Notes: a model not told the origin generated them from the sequence alone. A stretch of DNA of 64,000 nucleotides from Cinclus cinclus (GCF_963662255.1 NC_085050.1:7497334-7561333); one strand, 5' to 3'; positions 13,372 to 27,000 are shown, counted from the stretch's first letter. Numbers and translations: made by a program.

Positions 13372-14560
13372 ATTTAAAGAAAAGAAACCTTGCACAAGTG
13401 AACTGCAATTTCCTTTGTGTTCACTAGCAGGCTGTAAAGGGGCATTCAGCATGAGCATTGGTGTGACCAAGGGATCAGTAAAATCATTTTGTTCCCCTCA
13501 AAGTTTTTATTGTAATCAAAGACACTACAATTGAAAACTTCGTTGTGGAGGTATTCAAAACACTGCAGGATAGGTTAAAAAAAGAAAGGCAATTTCTGTC
13601 AGAGACTGTTAGGTCAGAATCAGGCAGCCATGAACTCTGGAACTCAGAAAATACTTAAATTTTGTGGCCATTCTAGCACTCTAGCTGTGGTAAGCCAGCA
13701 ATCTAATCTCCTTCCTCGAAAAAAGGTCTCCCCTTTGGAGCAGTTTTCCCAGGCAGCCTGAGCTGAGCTCCTGCTGTCATTGCCCTGTCCCACAAGGCCA
13801 CTTCTCCTTGAGCTCAGCATGGCCTGATGCTTCTCTGTCATTAAGGGTATTTTCAACGGAATGAAATTGTCCACGTTAATCCTAAAGGCTCCCCATAGCT
13901 CCCACTCACTGTATTTATCATACTTGGCTCATATCCTCAGATATGAGGCTCTTCATAGCAGCCTTTTTAGGGCAGGGTGGGGAGCCCTTCCAGGGGAAGG
14001 AAGGACAGAGCCCTGTGTCCTAAGTGCAGCATCTGCACAGCTGAATTTGTGATTTACCAACATATTGGTCTGCCTCATAATCCACAGATACTTTCTGTGG
14101 TTGGTGGAGACTCCGTAGGATGGGGAAACCCTCTCCGCACAAGGCAGATAATTCCCTGGGCTATGACTGCTGTTGGTGATGAGTTTTGTACCTATGAGGG
14201 CTGGTGGTACATTTGTCTTTTAAAACAGATCTGAGGGGAAACAGCTGATCAGAAACCTGGTTAATCTGACCTGTTGGGAAGTCAGTGGCATTGCACAGGG
14301 CTGAGGACCTGGCCAGCAGAGGAGGGTGACTAGAGGTGATAGGAGCTCACCCTAGACAGATTTTCATGCTACAAAGCAAATTGTGACAGCTCATTTCAAA
14401 GAAGACAGTGTAAGTAATACACTGCTTTTAAGTATTTTGAAGGAAGTACTATGCCTTTGTGATGAATTTTGGTAAGACACAAGAGAAAACCAAGAAAAGC
14501 ATGGAAGCAATTTCTTAGATAAAAGGCTAAGTTCCTTACATGGGAAATATGTGAAGGACT
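13372..14560. other. unique non-coding DNA, no gene seen
   Basis: Ordinary non-coding sequence. The part 13860-14150 has a few CpGs and two overlapping short plus-strand frames (13861-14052 and 13977-14234) with no protein-like features. Confidence 0.55.
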
Positions 14561-14590
14561 AAAAAAAAAAAATAAATATATATATATATA
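14561..14590. repeat. A-run followed by (TA)n
   Basis: Twelve A bases (one preceding T aside) leading into TAAATA and a short perfect TA dinucleotide run. This is simple sequence, possibly a decayed retroposon tail. Confidence 0.85.
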
Positions 14591-14591
14591 A

Positions 14592-16130
14592 TGACAGTAA
14601 AATATGTGTGTGGCTGGATTCCCCAGGCTTCTCTCTGTGCTCTCTCAGGAAAGCTCAAAAAAGTCAACCTTTATTTCTTAAATTCAGAAAATATGTATGT
14701 ACCAGCATATCATTCTAATTAGCATGAATTTACATAATTCCATATTACCAACTACTGTGGCATTCAGAAAAAAACCCCATAGTTTTAGTTTCTGGAATTT
14801 AGGGCCTGTTTTCCATTTGTAATGTGGATGCCTCCTACCACCTGGCAGCATAGGAGCATTGACAAGGAACGGACACATAATTCACAACATCAGCTGCAAA
14901 ATATCACCTGGCAGGAGGGAGCAAGCCCTGTCCTCTGTGCTTTTTGTTTATAATCTGCACTGCCCCAGTTTCTATAAACCCACAGCTTTCCTGGGGCTGT
15001 GGCTGTGATCAGTGCTGTGTAAACAAAGCACATTGGAAATGAAGCCCAAAGTCTCTTCCTTTCTCTCTCCTGGTCTCTCTTACACCAGTGCATGGGGGTC
15101 TGTCACCCTTGGCTTTGGGCAGACACTCTCGGAATTTTTTCTTTTCCTTCACCACTTATCTAAAGCGGCTCACGGAGATAATTTTCCATGTCAGCAGCTA
15201 ATCTGATCTGAGATCACGTTACTAAACTTTCTACAAAAATCTGCTCTGTTTTCCGCAGCCTTCTTTAATGACCTCAAACCTACTGGCTGTTACTGATGTC
15301 TACACCTGAAAGATGCAATTCATTATTACCCAACATTTTATAGCAGGAGCCACAGATCTGCTCCTTTGAGCCTTGTTTTCTGTCCAAAGACAAAATGAAG
15401 CTGTGGGTCCTCTTTACCTCCTGGTTACATATAGGATTAAATCATTGTATTTAGCAGACAGAGGTTCCTCTCTGGTGTTGAACACCCAGATCTAATCTCA
15501 TTTACAATTTGTGTGTCGAAAGAACTTGAATGATTTCAGAACAACTGCTCTTGAGTTAAATTTGTCAAGCTGAAAACAGTGTCAGGCCCCTGTTGATTTA
15601 TTTATTCACTATGTCAGTAGTCATCTCAGTTCTTGACTCAGCCAAATGAAATACTGCCTGATCTGCACAGCCAAAAAATAGTTACACAGTGAAAGGATTT
15701 TTGTGTTCAGATATGCTACCTGACCTAATTTATGGTCCCATTTTGTCTTTCTACTTGTTAGACACAAGTGTATTGCTGTTCCCTCAAACCAAGACCTTGC
15801 AGATAAATTATCCTTAATCTCATCCAATTTCTTTCTTTCTGCAGTGCAGACATCTCTCCAGACAGCAAATCCTTCCTGATCTACCAAGGCTTCTCCACTG
15901 AGTTCTGTAATTCACATACTTCTTTATCCACTAGCAACTTAAACTTTCACTTAAATTAATGGTATTATGAAAAGCCCTTGCTTTCTCTAAAATATTTGTA
16001 TTAAAACTTCTTTTGAAAACATTTAGCACATACTTTTTCATGTTTGTCTGAAAATTAAAACTAATTAATAATTTAATTTTAATACTTCAAAATGAAAAAT
16101 AATACTGAAAATTAATACTTGCAGGTTTTA
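14592..16130. other. unique non-coding DNA with a small CpG-bearing patch
   Basis: No gene or transposon was recognised. The patch 15128-15260 is unusual for this window: it has about five CpGs in 130 bases and two opposed GATA-type sites (TTATCT at 15156-15161 and AGATAA at 15176-15181). It is described separately as a candidate regulatory element. Confidence 0.55.
15128..15260. promoter_or_regulatory. candidate small conserved element with paired GATA sites
   Basis: Seen directly: TTATCT at 15156-15161 and its reverse complement AGATAA at 15176-15181, so two WGATAR-type sites 20 bases apart in opposite orientation, with local CpG enrichment. GATA factors bind WGATAR. Inference only: such a pair in a CpG-retaining patch may mark an enhancer, but chance occurrence is quite possible. 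Confidence 0.22.
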
Positions 16131-16134
16131 TTGT

Positions 16135-16167
16135 GTTTTTTTTTCTTTTTTCTTTTTTTTCTTTTTA
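16135..16167. repeat. T-rich (T)nC tract
   Basis: A polypyrimidine tract of T runs broken by single C bases. The sequence after it is AACTG, with no AG at the end of the tract, so it does not look like a splice acceptor. Confidence 0.85.
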
Positions 16168-16169
16168 AC

Positions 16170-19100
16170 TGATGTCTGTCTGGAAAACATTTATTTTGCT
16201 CAATATTTTCTCAAGGATATCTCCTGCTTCACAATTCACATGCAATGTCAAAATGAAGTAAAACCTTTGTTATGAAAACTCCTGAACTCTGAAGTTTCAG
16301 CCAAAGTCCAGGTCAAAGTTTTATAATTTGACCTCAACTCTGCAAATACAACTCTCATTAGGGGGATTTTAACTGTTTGTTGTAGTTTATAGGTGCCTTG
16401 AGATAGGCTGTCCATGGGCTTAAACTGCGATAGGTTTTTTGAAGTATTTTGCTACAGTTAATGATTTGCCTCTACCATGCCAATGAATTTGTTCCCCCAA
16501 AGAAAAGTATAATTTCGCTGTACTCTTATTTCCATGGGAAAACTGAGATAATATGTCCTAGTTCTACCAAACCTGCTACTGGACTGTATCCTTCTATACC
16601 AGAGCTATGTCAGGATTCACAGCCTCAAAGATCACCATTCAAATATGGTGTGATACTCCAACAAATCCATCATTTTAAGCTCTGTGCCTATCATACTTAA
16701 ATGTGCATATTATACTTATATGTGCAGTGAGCTGGAGCAATACTAAAATGCCCTCTAAATTCTACACCTGTCCGTAGGAAAGTTTCCACCCCAATACTTC
16801 TGAGTCCTGCTTAACTCCTGGAAGAGTTGGAGTGTAGTTGCTTTGCTGGCTTGCTCAGCCAATGTTTCTTGGCTTCCTGCTGACAGACTTGAGCAGGTAA
16901 GTCCCCTCCAGATGCTAGGAAGAATGCCAGTTCAGGAAATAAAGTATGGAGGAGGCTTGGGAGAGTTGTTTCTGCCTGGACCAAAAGCAAAACTTCTGCT
17001 GGTGCATCACACTGTTGGTTGTAGGATGGATAGTGCCTTTTTTTCTTCTCCAGTGAGAAACACCTTGTGGTTCCTGTCAGTGCTCCTTCCAGACAGTGGT
17101 GCAGGCTGGGCTCACCTACTGACAGGGCAGCCATGCAGCACTTCAGCTGGTTCTGGGTGCCTAGTGACACACAGGCAAAGGGAGCAATTAGGAGTTGTCA
17201 TCATAATTATTTCAAAGCAATGAAACCCCCACAGTACAATACTATGACACCCTCATCCATCTCTATTTACATCTACACCTCTAGCTACGTCTTGCACTGG
17301 CACAGGGCCATGCCACCTGAGCACTGGTGACCTCATTGGCTCTGTCCATGGTCTGTGTCCTCCCCAGTTGCTGTGGGGGTGGCTTTTGGCACTTTCCTTC
17401 AGGTTCAAGGAGCAGTCCACCTTTTGCATGCCTTAGATGTGGGGCAGGGAGGGAGAGGGGCAATGACACAGGCAGGACTGCAGCTCCACACCCCCGTGGA
17501 GCACTGGTTCCATCCTTGCAGAGACGTGCCCCAGGTTCAGCAAGTACAAAAACCTGTGTTCTCAGGAGCTAGAGACACACACAGAGGTTGTGCTCCCAAT
17601 ATGAAACTGCTGGAAGAGCTGCATTAGGCCATAGCACCTCTGACAGAAACAGCTCAGCAGTTGTTGATTTACATGAGTCCATGGTGTGGTGCTGCTGTGT
17701 GTATGGAATGTAGTCATTTCTTCTCTGGGATGTGCTGCAGAGACCAAAGGTTATTGTCTGCTTTGGAAGGCAATTTCTTTATTTGAACTGCAGGCAGAAA
17801 AACAAGCTGGTGGATGGAGTTTGCAAAAGGCTGTCTTGGCTCTGCTATGTCATTTTTAAATAAACACATTTTAGTCATTAAATATGCACTCTTAAAGTCT
17901 CAGTAAGACGGACATCAGAATTATTAGTCAAGCTTTAATTCATCTGGTATGAGTTACAGCTGAACTAAAGCATGTGGCAAATAAGAAGAGTTATTTTCCA
18001 AGAACAATTTATCTGTGATAACCTCTAATACAGAAGGAGCCCAAGCTCTAAACCATACCCACTCTCTCTACACATATTGGTTTTGCTTCTCTTGTTGCTA
18101 TTATTTATTATATAGCTCAGGAGAGGACCAGGGGATGTAATTGACCTCTCGAGGCTCCTCTGAGCCCTCCATTCTCATGATTAAATGAGCCTATGAATTG
18201 TTACAGACGTCATCACACAAACGAATGTTTTATTAAGCACCAGTAAATTGCTTCAATAGCAAACCAAAGTTGTACTTGTACAATATTTTACCAATCACAG
18301 ACAGCAAGGAGTATCTTTTTTATGTGGGCATATTCATTCCTCCACTACCCCCATATCCCTGTGGTTTCTTGTTTCATTTGGTTTGTAGGGAATGTGAACA
18401 GGTCCTGCCTCTCTGAAAGAATACCTTTTCCAAACATGGCTGTTAATTTATAAGTGGCTGGCTGGTGAGCTCCTTTGCTGTGCCCAGCTTTGAACCCACC
18501 TATGTAAGCCACGAAGAATTGAGGGGGAGTCAAGGAGGAGAAGTACTGAGTAGATAGTGCATGTGGTAGAATATATTTCATGCCTCTGAAAGTAATGACA
18601 TTAATTTAATTAAAAATCCACACTGGTTGCTACCATTTATAGGCCAACATGACTAATATTGTTATGCTTATGTAAGCAGAGAAATTAATTAAAACTTTGA
18701 AGCTTTCTTGTTGGCATAATGAAAGCTTATTTTACACTGGTGGGAGATTAAGGAAACTTTCTTGGTGGGCTTTTTTTACAGAAAGGCAAAGAAACTCTCC
18801 CTGCCCCATTTTCACAAGCAGGGAGTGCTTAATTAAAAACAGGAGAGAAAGTTGGAAAATGAAAGAAGCAAGAAATAGTTTTGTTAATGCATTAGCTCTG
18901 TAGAAAGGGCATGGGAATAGCCAGGAGGATTTTGACACTGGATCTGTTGGTGTGAGAGAGAAATGGGAGCATCATTTATAGGAACTGGGATGATGGGATG
19001 CTGAGGGAGGGGCTGGGACAGGGGAGCACTGGTGAGGGGTGAGCTCCCTGTGGCACAGTTGCAAGATAATGTAGACACTGAATTAATTGCACAGAATATC

Positions 19101-19333
19101 TCCCCTCCTGCTTTCAGGAAAGGGATGCTGCAGTCAGGTCCTTCTGCTCAGAGTTCTCAGCCTTCACTATTTTTCTTTAGCTTCCATGTCTGCTGTCAGC
19201 TTTCTGAATAGCATGGAGGCATAACTGGGAGCTAGATAGCCATAGTTTTTTTAATACAGTGGAATGTTTCTATTAGGAAAAATATCCATCTAGTGCTGCA
19301 AAAAATATATGTCCATTTAATTGTAGTTACAGT
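16170..19333. other. unique non-coding DNA, no gene seen
   Basis: No exon is supported. A perfect-looking donor (GAGCAG followed by GTAAGT at about 16892-16903) stands in no recognisable coding context. The parts 17840-18010, 18160-18310 and 18595-18720 are AT-rich, rich in TAAT cores, and are discussed as a candidate regulatory interval. Confidence 0.55.
17840..18720. promoter_or_regulatory. candidate AT-rich regulatory interval
   Basis: The interval contains many homeodomain-type ATTA/TAAT cores (for example AATTATTAG near 17922 and TTAATTTAATTAA near 18602). It also has a full CRE-like GACGTCA near 18208, which retains CpG in an otherwise CpG-poor setting, and no visible repeats. Vertebrate developmental enhancers often have this composition. 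No conservation could be computed, so this is a weak candidate. Confidence 0.25.
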
Positions 19334-19401
19334 TATATATATATACATACACACACATACATATATATATATATGTACATATACATATGTGTACATATGT
19401 G
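19334..19401. repeat. (TA)n/(CATA)n compound microsatellite
   Basis: A compound array of TA, CACA and CATA/TGTA units about 68 bases long, with much internal self-complementarity. It abuts the 5' truncated end of the CR1 copy that starts at about 19405. Confidence 0.93.
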
Positions 19402-19404
19402 AAG

Positions 19405-19758
19405 GTCTCTAAACCTTCCTGAGGAGGGTGAGTGCAGAGGGAGGTGCTGAGTTTTTCTCCCTGGGATCCAGTAACAGGATGTATGGGAATGGTTCAAAGC
19501 TGCACCAGGGAAGGTTCGTTAGAAAACGTTTCTGACCATTAGTTAGGAATGTTAGGAAACACTTTGACCATGGTACTGGCCAAACACTGGAACAGGCTTT
19601 CCAGAGAGGTGGTCAATGCCCCAGTCCTGTCAGTAATTGGGGCATTTAGACAGTGCCCTTAATAAAAATATTAAAATTTTGATCAGCACTGAATTGGTCA
19701 GTGAGGCTAGATGGTCATTGTAGGTCCTTTCCAAGTGAAAGTATTCTGTTCTATTTTA
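19405..19758 (+). mobile_element. CR1 LINE fragment, 3' end, sense on plus strand
   Basis: CR1 is the main LINE of birds and other sauropsids; it moves by target-primed reverse transcription and leaves 5'-truncated copies. Seen here in the expected order are GCTGCACCAGGGAAGGTTCG, then CACTGGAACAGGCTTTCCAG followed by AGAGGTGGTCAATGCCCCA, then a diverged GGTCCTTTCC and the terminal TTCTGTTCTATTTTA, the decayed form of the CR1 octamer-repeat tail. The copy holds only 3' UTR-type sequence, is diverged and contains at least one small insertion (about 19518-19550), so it is old and inactive. It begins directly after an AT-rich microsatellite. Confidence 0.85.
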
Positions 19759-19759
19759 C

Positions 19760-21003
19760 GTGCACATCCATGTAGATGTAGGGTAAAGCTGTTGGTGTGG
19801 GTTCCTCTGAACCCAGATTGCCTCACTAAAGCAACTGGAGTCACTACAGAGTTATTTGATGTAACAGGAAAGCCCTGTGAATGCTCTGGCTCATGACAAG
19901 GACAGGTCCAGGCCTTCCCAGCTGCTTGAGCCAAGAAAGGAGTAAATGGTGAGGGCTTAGCTGTGCCAAGCTGAATACATCTGGAGCCTGAGCTCCCATG
20001 TGGGGTGGGGGATTACATGAGGGGGTTGATATTATTTGTGTGTAAGGCGTGGAAGCAAATTCCAGCAGTAGAACAGCTGAAATCACAAAATTTTGTAGCT
20101 CTGGATATTGCTCAGGACTCTCTTCTGCTGTAATTTTCCCTTTTGACACAATGATACATAAAACTCAGCAAAAAAAAAGAAAATAAAATAATTCCCTGCA
20201 CTTCTAACTAGATCAGCAAGGTCAACATAAGTGCGCTGTACATTCAAGGAGCAAAAATGAAACACGTGGAGCAGTTTGTGCCTCAAGTTGTTATCTGAAT
20301 CTTCCCAATATGAACGCCTTGCTGGAAATCCAGCAGCTAACTGTGCCTTTGCATGGGTGTCCCACATTCCTCTGGAAGGAGAAAGGTCCATGCTGGCTGG
20401 TCCAGCCAAGGTTGTTGAGGAAAGCTCCAACACAACCAAGAGGATTTTGGGGTCTGCAAGTCCAGAGGGTAAACAGGAAAAAAAATAAAATTATTCGGTA
20501 TTCATTAAAGAATCAAGTTCTTTATCAAACAATGCTGTGCCTGGATCACTTCCCACTCCACTGGTCAACCATGCTGTGTGCCAGATGTGCTCTCCAACAT
20601 CAGGCCAATAGAAGCTACTGCTTTTCCTCAGAACTAGATATACTTAACATTCAGATGCCTTTTGTGATCTGTTCTTCACCCTCAGACTGCCCTGACAGTG
20701 TTAATTCCCCATGATGGCAGGTGGCATGAGCCTTTTTTTGAGTTTTTAGCGCAGTGTGATTCATAGTGCAGTACTCATCATCAGGTCCGAGATCTCACAT
20801 GCATGTCTTCCCTCAGAATATTTGAACAGTCATCCCAGCTGCCAAAAGAATCAGAAAACATAAAATTTGGGTAATTTAGGATATGGATGAAAGTTTTTCT
20901 GCCCAAGCAGAGCTGCATTTTGTTTGCCTGGCCTACCTGCTGGCTTACCTTCAGAAATAGTGACTCCAAACCATCCCTCACTTTCTTCATCTCTTTACAC
21001 TCT
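19760..21003. other. unique non-coding DNA, no gene seen
   Basis: It contains overlapping chance frames, the longest being plus 20310-20714 (134 codons) with no recognisable domain, and an A-rich run near 20170-20192. No gene is supported. Confidence 0.55.
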
Positions 21004-21005
21004 TG

Positions 21006-21067
21006 GGATGGCGTTGGTGATCCTGCTGGGTCTGTTCCAACTCAGACTATTCTGCAATTCTGTGAAA
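21006..21067 (+). mobile_element. CR1 LINE 3' tail remnant
   Basis: A short remnant reading GATCCTGCTGGGTCTGTTCC, then AACTCAGACTATTCTG and AATTCTGTGA. This matches the CR1 3' terminus of the subfamily with CTGCTGGGT and CAACTCAG before the ATTCTRTGA tail. Only about 60 bases are recognisable; upstream sequence is either truncated or too decayed to see. Confidence 0.65.
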
Positions 21068-21069
21068 TA

Positions 21070-24000
21070 ACCAGGAGCATGATTCTCCTGAAGACTTTGG
21101 TGTCTTCTAATAGAAATCAGAATTTCCTCAAAGTGGAGAATGCTGTTTTGGAAGAGAGTCAGTGTGTCGATCAAAGCAACTGAGGGAAGGAAGTGCATCC
21201 CCTTCAGCACAGACATGAGGGCAGCAGTGCTAAAGGGAAGGAGAGCTGAACATCTCAGTGTGTCCTGGAAGTCTGTAAGGAGGGACTATGTTCTCCACCT
21301 AAGCAAATAGCCTAAAGCACAATTAGAAGTTTTGTTGTGCCAATAAAATATTACCCACTGATTATAATTTATTGAATATACGCATAAAATAAACCAGTCA
21401 AAAAGTTTGCATTTGCATAGAAGGCCCCAGTAAAACATCATCCTGTAGTATAATTTTTTTTACCTGTTTCAAAGGCTCTCCATTGTGGTTATTTCTTTTG
21501 TAGTAAAGACCAGAGCTGCTGCCTTCCCCTCCACATCATCAGTTTTAGGAGAGTGATGAGAGCCATAGTTCCTATTTGACATACCCTGTGATTGACAAGT
21601 GCTATACTAATTATTTCCTTTAACTGGTTATATTAAGTACTGGCCCTCTACTCCGGAGAAATTAAGACAATTAAACACTGCAACTATTAGGCAAGAAATT
21701 TGCAGTGACAACCAAATGACCGTGGCTTTCCTGTCCACCAAAGAACAAAGTCTCCAGGCACAGCAGGTGACCAGCAAATACTAATGAAGCAGCCAATGCA
21801 CAGAGGAGTCCTTCCCTTGCACACTCCATCAAACTGGCTGAAACACCTCTCATGAAAATATTCCTGCTGGACCACAAAGCAGTGCCAGGCTGGTATCTTG
21901 TGGAGGAAACATTCATGAGCATACATGTTTTCCTTCAGGGAGCTCTACTTTCAAACAATGTGTTCAGGTTTTCTGGATTGTGGCATTTTAAACAAAAATT
22001 TTTGGGGGCTTACCATTGCCTCAAAATGCTGTTTTTACTTTCAGGAATTCAAAACCAAATTTATTTTTTTTTTTTGTATTTAGGACTTTGTGTGTGTGTT
22101 TGTGTGTTTTTATGCTCCTGAGATGACATTCTGGTTTGGGATCATTGTTATTGTTTTAGTATTTTCAATATTATTTTCATTCCATGCAGAATGTAATTTA
22201 GATATGTTGACATCTCTAGCAGAATGAAAATGTTTTTCCAAACAGCTGGGAGAGCTTTTATTACAGATCAGTCTCAAAAAGTTTTTGAAAGCTTTTCCAG
22301 TGTAAACCTGAACTCTCTGCCTGGCTCCCAACTTTTGTGATGTACAACATTTAAAACTTGGACCTTTCCCCCCTGAAACAATGTATATTTTGTTGAAGAA
22401 AGGATTAATTTTTTACTGACTCGTGGACATGGAGTGAAAAGAAAATCACTTCCAGAAATTTTATGACCTACATGAATTTTTAAGACACAGACAGTAGATA
22501 TGTAGAGATTAAAAAGTTTTGGTTTAAAATGGTTTATAACAAAATAGGACTGCCAGAAAGCTGATCATTGTCAGGGGCTTTTGCAGTACCAGTGAGAAAA
22601 GGAAGTTGTACAGAGATTTTGGAGCTTGGTACATTCTTCATTACACAGCATCTTCTCCATTTCAGCCACTGTTTAAGCCAGGTCTTCAGGAAAGCAGAAG
22701 TACATCCTCTGAAACATTGTGGGCTAATGTAAAATTCACTTTAATTCTCAGTTTAATGCCAAGAGAGGGGCAAACAATAGAGGATTTTCTGCTCCTTTCT
22801 TTCTTGCTATTTATGAAAAAGCAGCTGTAGAGAAGAATGATGCCAAGCAGCTTCTGCCTTTTGTGCTGCTTAGAGTTGTTCTTGAGAGAGAGGAGAGGTT
22901 ATACCAGGTGCAGCCAAATATCAGCTCTGGCATGCAGCAGAAGGGATTCCATGTGCCAGGGCCCACAGGACAGTCCATACAGCTGTGAAAGCTCAGCTCC
23001 TGCTGCCCAGCATCCTTGTCAGCACCACACACTCTCCAAGCAAAGGTGGGCACAAAGAAACCTCCCCAACATCCAACTTTTGCTCCCAGCATTTGTTGTG
23101 GTGTCAATGAGGACTTTGAGGTTAGCTGCCTGTTTATTTGTTTTCAATCCTGGGATGCTATGTGATCTCTTTTAAGCCTGGAGATGACAAAAAATGCAGC
23201 TCTGTCTTCAACAGTTTGTGTGAGTGGCAGTGACTGATGTCTTTTGCAAGAACACCCCAGGGGCCATGAGATGAGTGTAGATTGTGTCTGGGTATTGGTT
23301 TCCATTATTCCACATGTCAGGAAGAACATTTGCGCTTCCAGGCCACTAGATGATGATGGTACTGTAATTACAGCTGCATCTGAATTAACATTCCCACATG
23401 AATAAAACATTAGCATGATTATTCTTAGCTTTTTAACCAGTGGTCTGTGGTCTCATCTCTTTACAGCTACTTTCTTAACCAAACCAAACCAAACCACACA
23501 CTCTAACAAATGAAGAAGAGAATTAAACACAGAACATCGCTTCACCTTTTTCCCATTTAAGACTTGGAGTTGGTTAAATAATAATGAAGTATCTCTGAAA
23601 ACCAATATGTTGGCAAAATTGTGCCCATAATAGGATATCTGTGAGCTTTAAGACTTGCTTCATGTCCATAAGGGTTTGATACACTTACAACTGAAGACTG
23701 CAAATTGCAAATGCTGGATGTGTAATCACCTCTTTTTGTACATGAGAAAACAATTTGCACATTCAAATCTTAGTATTTTATATTGAAACAGAATCTGGTT
23801 CACAGGTGGAATGTTTTCATAGGAGCTTGGAGTCCCAAAGGGTACAAAACCAAGCCAAGGTCCCCATTGTGATGTGCTTGAGATGCAGGAATTGTCTTTG
23901 CCAGGAGCTGGACTCCTCATGCCATGAGCTAGACTGGCCCCCACAGAGCCTCAGGTTCCAAAAGCCTTTCAGGTGTGTCTGCACTGGAGCCAAAGGTGTG

Positions 24001-27000
24001 ACACCAGCTTAAAGATACACCCCTGAAGTAGATTTACATGCTGTGCTCTTGCTAAAATCTTGCCTTTCTCAGCAGCATTAGTAGAGGGAAACATTTTTTG
24101 GTTTCTGGGTTAATGACTCTCCCGCAAGTTGAACTGCCTGTTGCTGTGATTTTAAACTTGGTCAAAATAGAGATACAAAAGAAGTTGCCATTCCTGGCTC
24201 CCTGGGAAACCCTGCAGTGTCACCACCATCCCCTTCTCTTGATGACTTTTTTTGATATTTAGCTTGTCTGTTTTTCCTGGCCCTCTTTAAATCCTTTTTC
24301 ATCAATAATAACTTTTGAATCCTCTTGCCTGCTTCAGCCAATATTTGCAAAGGACTTGAAGATACCAAGGCCTTAGAAATTTCCTTAAAAATTTTGTTTC
24401 TGTAGAGAAGATCCTCATCATCTTCTCATCAGAGAAGTTGGTAGCAGGAACACAGTTTTAAGATGCATCAGGGAATGTATCTCTCTCACCTAAGAGAGAA
24501 GGAAAGGCTGGAATTGCCCAGAGCTCACATTTTTCTTACTTGCACTGCATATGATGACTAGACTTAGGAAACCATGTTCTGCTGTTCATGGAACTCCTCT
24601 GGCAATTTGGGAAATCCAGATAACCCTTACGCTTCAGCCTGGTGCCTTTATGCAGCATGTTAAGAACAAGGGGCTCTGCCTCTGTCAGGATCTTCCATGG
24701 TGTTTCTGCAAGGACTGAATGCTGTAGACAGTACCGGCTGTGAAATCTGCTCCTAATGATAGGTTATAAATTAGTAGCCTGAACCCAAACTTGACTCATA
24801 ATAAAAGTAATTGTAGGTAGCTACCCATTCCCATTCCAGCTATTGCAGGGATAGTCTTTCAGGGGATGTGTGGTTGTGGCCACGCTTTGCTGTTTTTGTT
24901 TCTTCTTGAAGGCTGAATGCTGAGCTGATCTGGCAATTGTGTGAGTAAAGTAAAACTAGAATTTCTTTTTATAGCAGTCTCAAGCTAGACCCACATACCA
25001 GGATAGGAACAGCAAGTTCCAGCAGCTTGTCAGCTTGTTCCACCAGGAGGGGAGGGGACCACTGAGACTGTCTTCAGGGTTCAGCTGTTTCCAGCATTAG
25101 CCATTCGAGTCTGGCTTAGCAAAGGCACCTTCAAGTATATGAAGAGACAGGTTTAAGAGCAGATGGGCCAAGCTGAGCCCAGATGTCATCAGTCCATGGG
25201 CAACTTAACAATTTGTTCTCAGAAATATTCTCTATTACAATTAAACCTGATCATTCCTGGTTTCACATTCCATTGAGGGAAAAGTCTAACCCTTGCAGAG
25301 GTTGAAAATAAGAGTTATAGAGGTTCTGTTGGGAGGATGGCACTTTGGTCACACAAGAGCTTTTTTCCATGGTAGCTGTTCCTGGTTTGGATTTTTTTTT
25401 TTTTAACCAACTACGTTTAACAAACAACAGCAGAAAAAAACCCCTTCATTTAAAAAAAATGCCGGATTAACCTCCTGAGAAACTGGCAGAAGAATCTGCC
25501 TTTGCCGTCTCTTAAATTATATGTTGTGCTCCCCTGCTGGTACAATAAAATAAAATGAAAAAAATCTTCTCAATTTTTCTTTCACCAGTGTGTTAGGATA
25601 TTGTCAGGTCAGCCTTGGTGGTGGGGTAGCAGATGACTAATAGCTGTGGTTTTTAATTAAATGTTATCAGAAGAGGATGATAGATTAGTACCACTACCCC
25701 CTACATTTCCCAGAACATTTCAAAATTACTTTTTGAAAAATGGACTTAAAAAGAAGAAAGAAGGGGGGAGCATGAAACAATGGTGGGAATTCCTTGTCCT
25801 TGCTGGATTAGAACAAAAGCTTTCTGTCTGTCAGAGAAGGAAAAGCTTCTTTATTTGTTACAGTTCAACCCACGGCAGGCTGGCTTGTACCTGGCTGGGA
25901 TTTCTGCAACACAGCTGGAACTCACCTTCACAAGTCTCTGTTACTGAAGGCGTTTCTAAAGAGGAAATGTAGGCATTTGGATATCTAGAGCTGTAACACT
26001 TGAAAATCATGAAACGTGGGATACTGAGTGAGCCCTGCATTTCTACTGCCTAGAGGTTTACTGGGAGTAGGTAGGGGAATATCTGAGCCAATGGAAAGGA
26101 AAAAAAAAATCTTTTTTTTTTCAGAGTTCAGAGTCTGAAATTTTTCTTTAGGCAGGCACCAAGATCAAATAATTTTAGTGCAGGTGGCAGGATCCCCATT
26201 TTCTGTGGAAAGATGTTTGGTCCTTTCTCCTCTGCTCACCTTTTTGTTACTACTATTAGTTACAACACTCAGGCAGTGAAGATAGAAGAACACAATCTCT
26301 AGACACTCCTTTCCCTTAAAAAAAGCTTAAGAATATTTCCATCAGAAAAATAAAGGCCATTAAGTAACTAAAGCCTTTCAGAGGATTTGGTTTGGATTGT
26401 TCTTCTCAGAATAGGAGCTTAAACTCTTCTTTAGCTTCATTTGAGGTCCCTGAGTGCAATTCTGGATGCTGCCCAAAATGAACAAGTGGTGGGGAATAGG
26501 GATGCAATCTACAAATAAAATGAGCACATAATTAACTTTTTATCAACATTGTTATTTTTATTAGTCAAGGTTTTGGCCCCCAGAAGCTAGGGCATTTGTA
26601 ATAAAAAATACACAAATAGCTTGTAAGTCAGGCAAAAATATGAGGCCCTGGAAAACTGGGCTAGTGCCCAGATAGATGATTATTTTTTAGAATAAATTTA
26701 TTTATATTTCTCCCTTTCAACTGAAAATGTGTGTCAGTGCTCCGTGACAGAAAAAAAAAAAAACAACCAAAAACTTATCTTTATCCTTATCTTTTTTTTT
26801 TCCTGCTGCACATATGTTTTTTTCTGAGTTTCTTCCATCTTTGGATATGGCATGCACATCCCACATAACACAGATACAATTTCAAAGCAATGGTAATGGG
26901 TATTAACGTTAAAATGCTGATTTCCCAGTTGCCTTGTTGAAACAAAGTCTGAGTTGCAGCACGCATGCCAATAAAACCCCACTTTACATATAGTGGTAGG

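Noticed and set aside
16892..16903. Exon ending in GAGCAG/GTAAGT
   Set aside because: A perfect donor but no protein-like frame or acceptor in a suitable place; such donors occur by chance several times in 64 kb.
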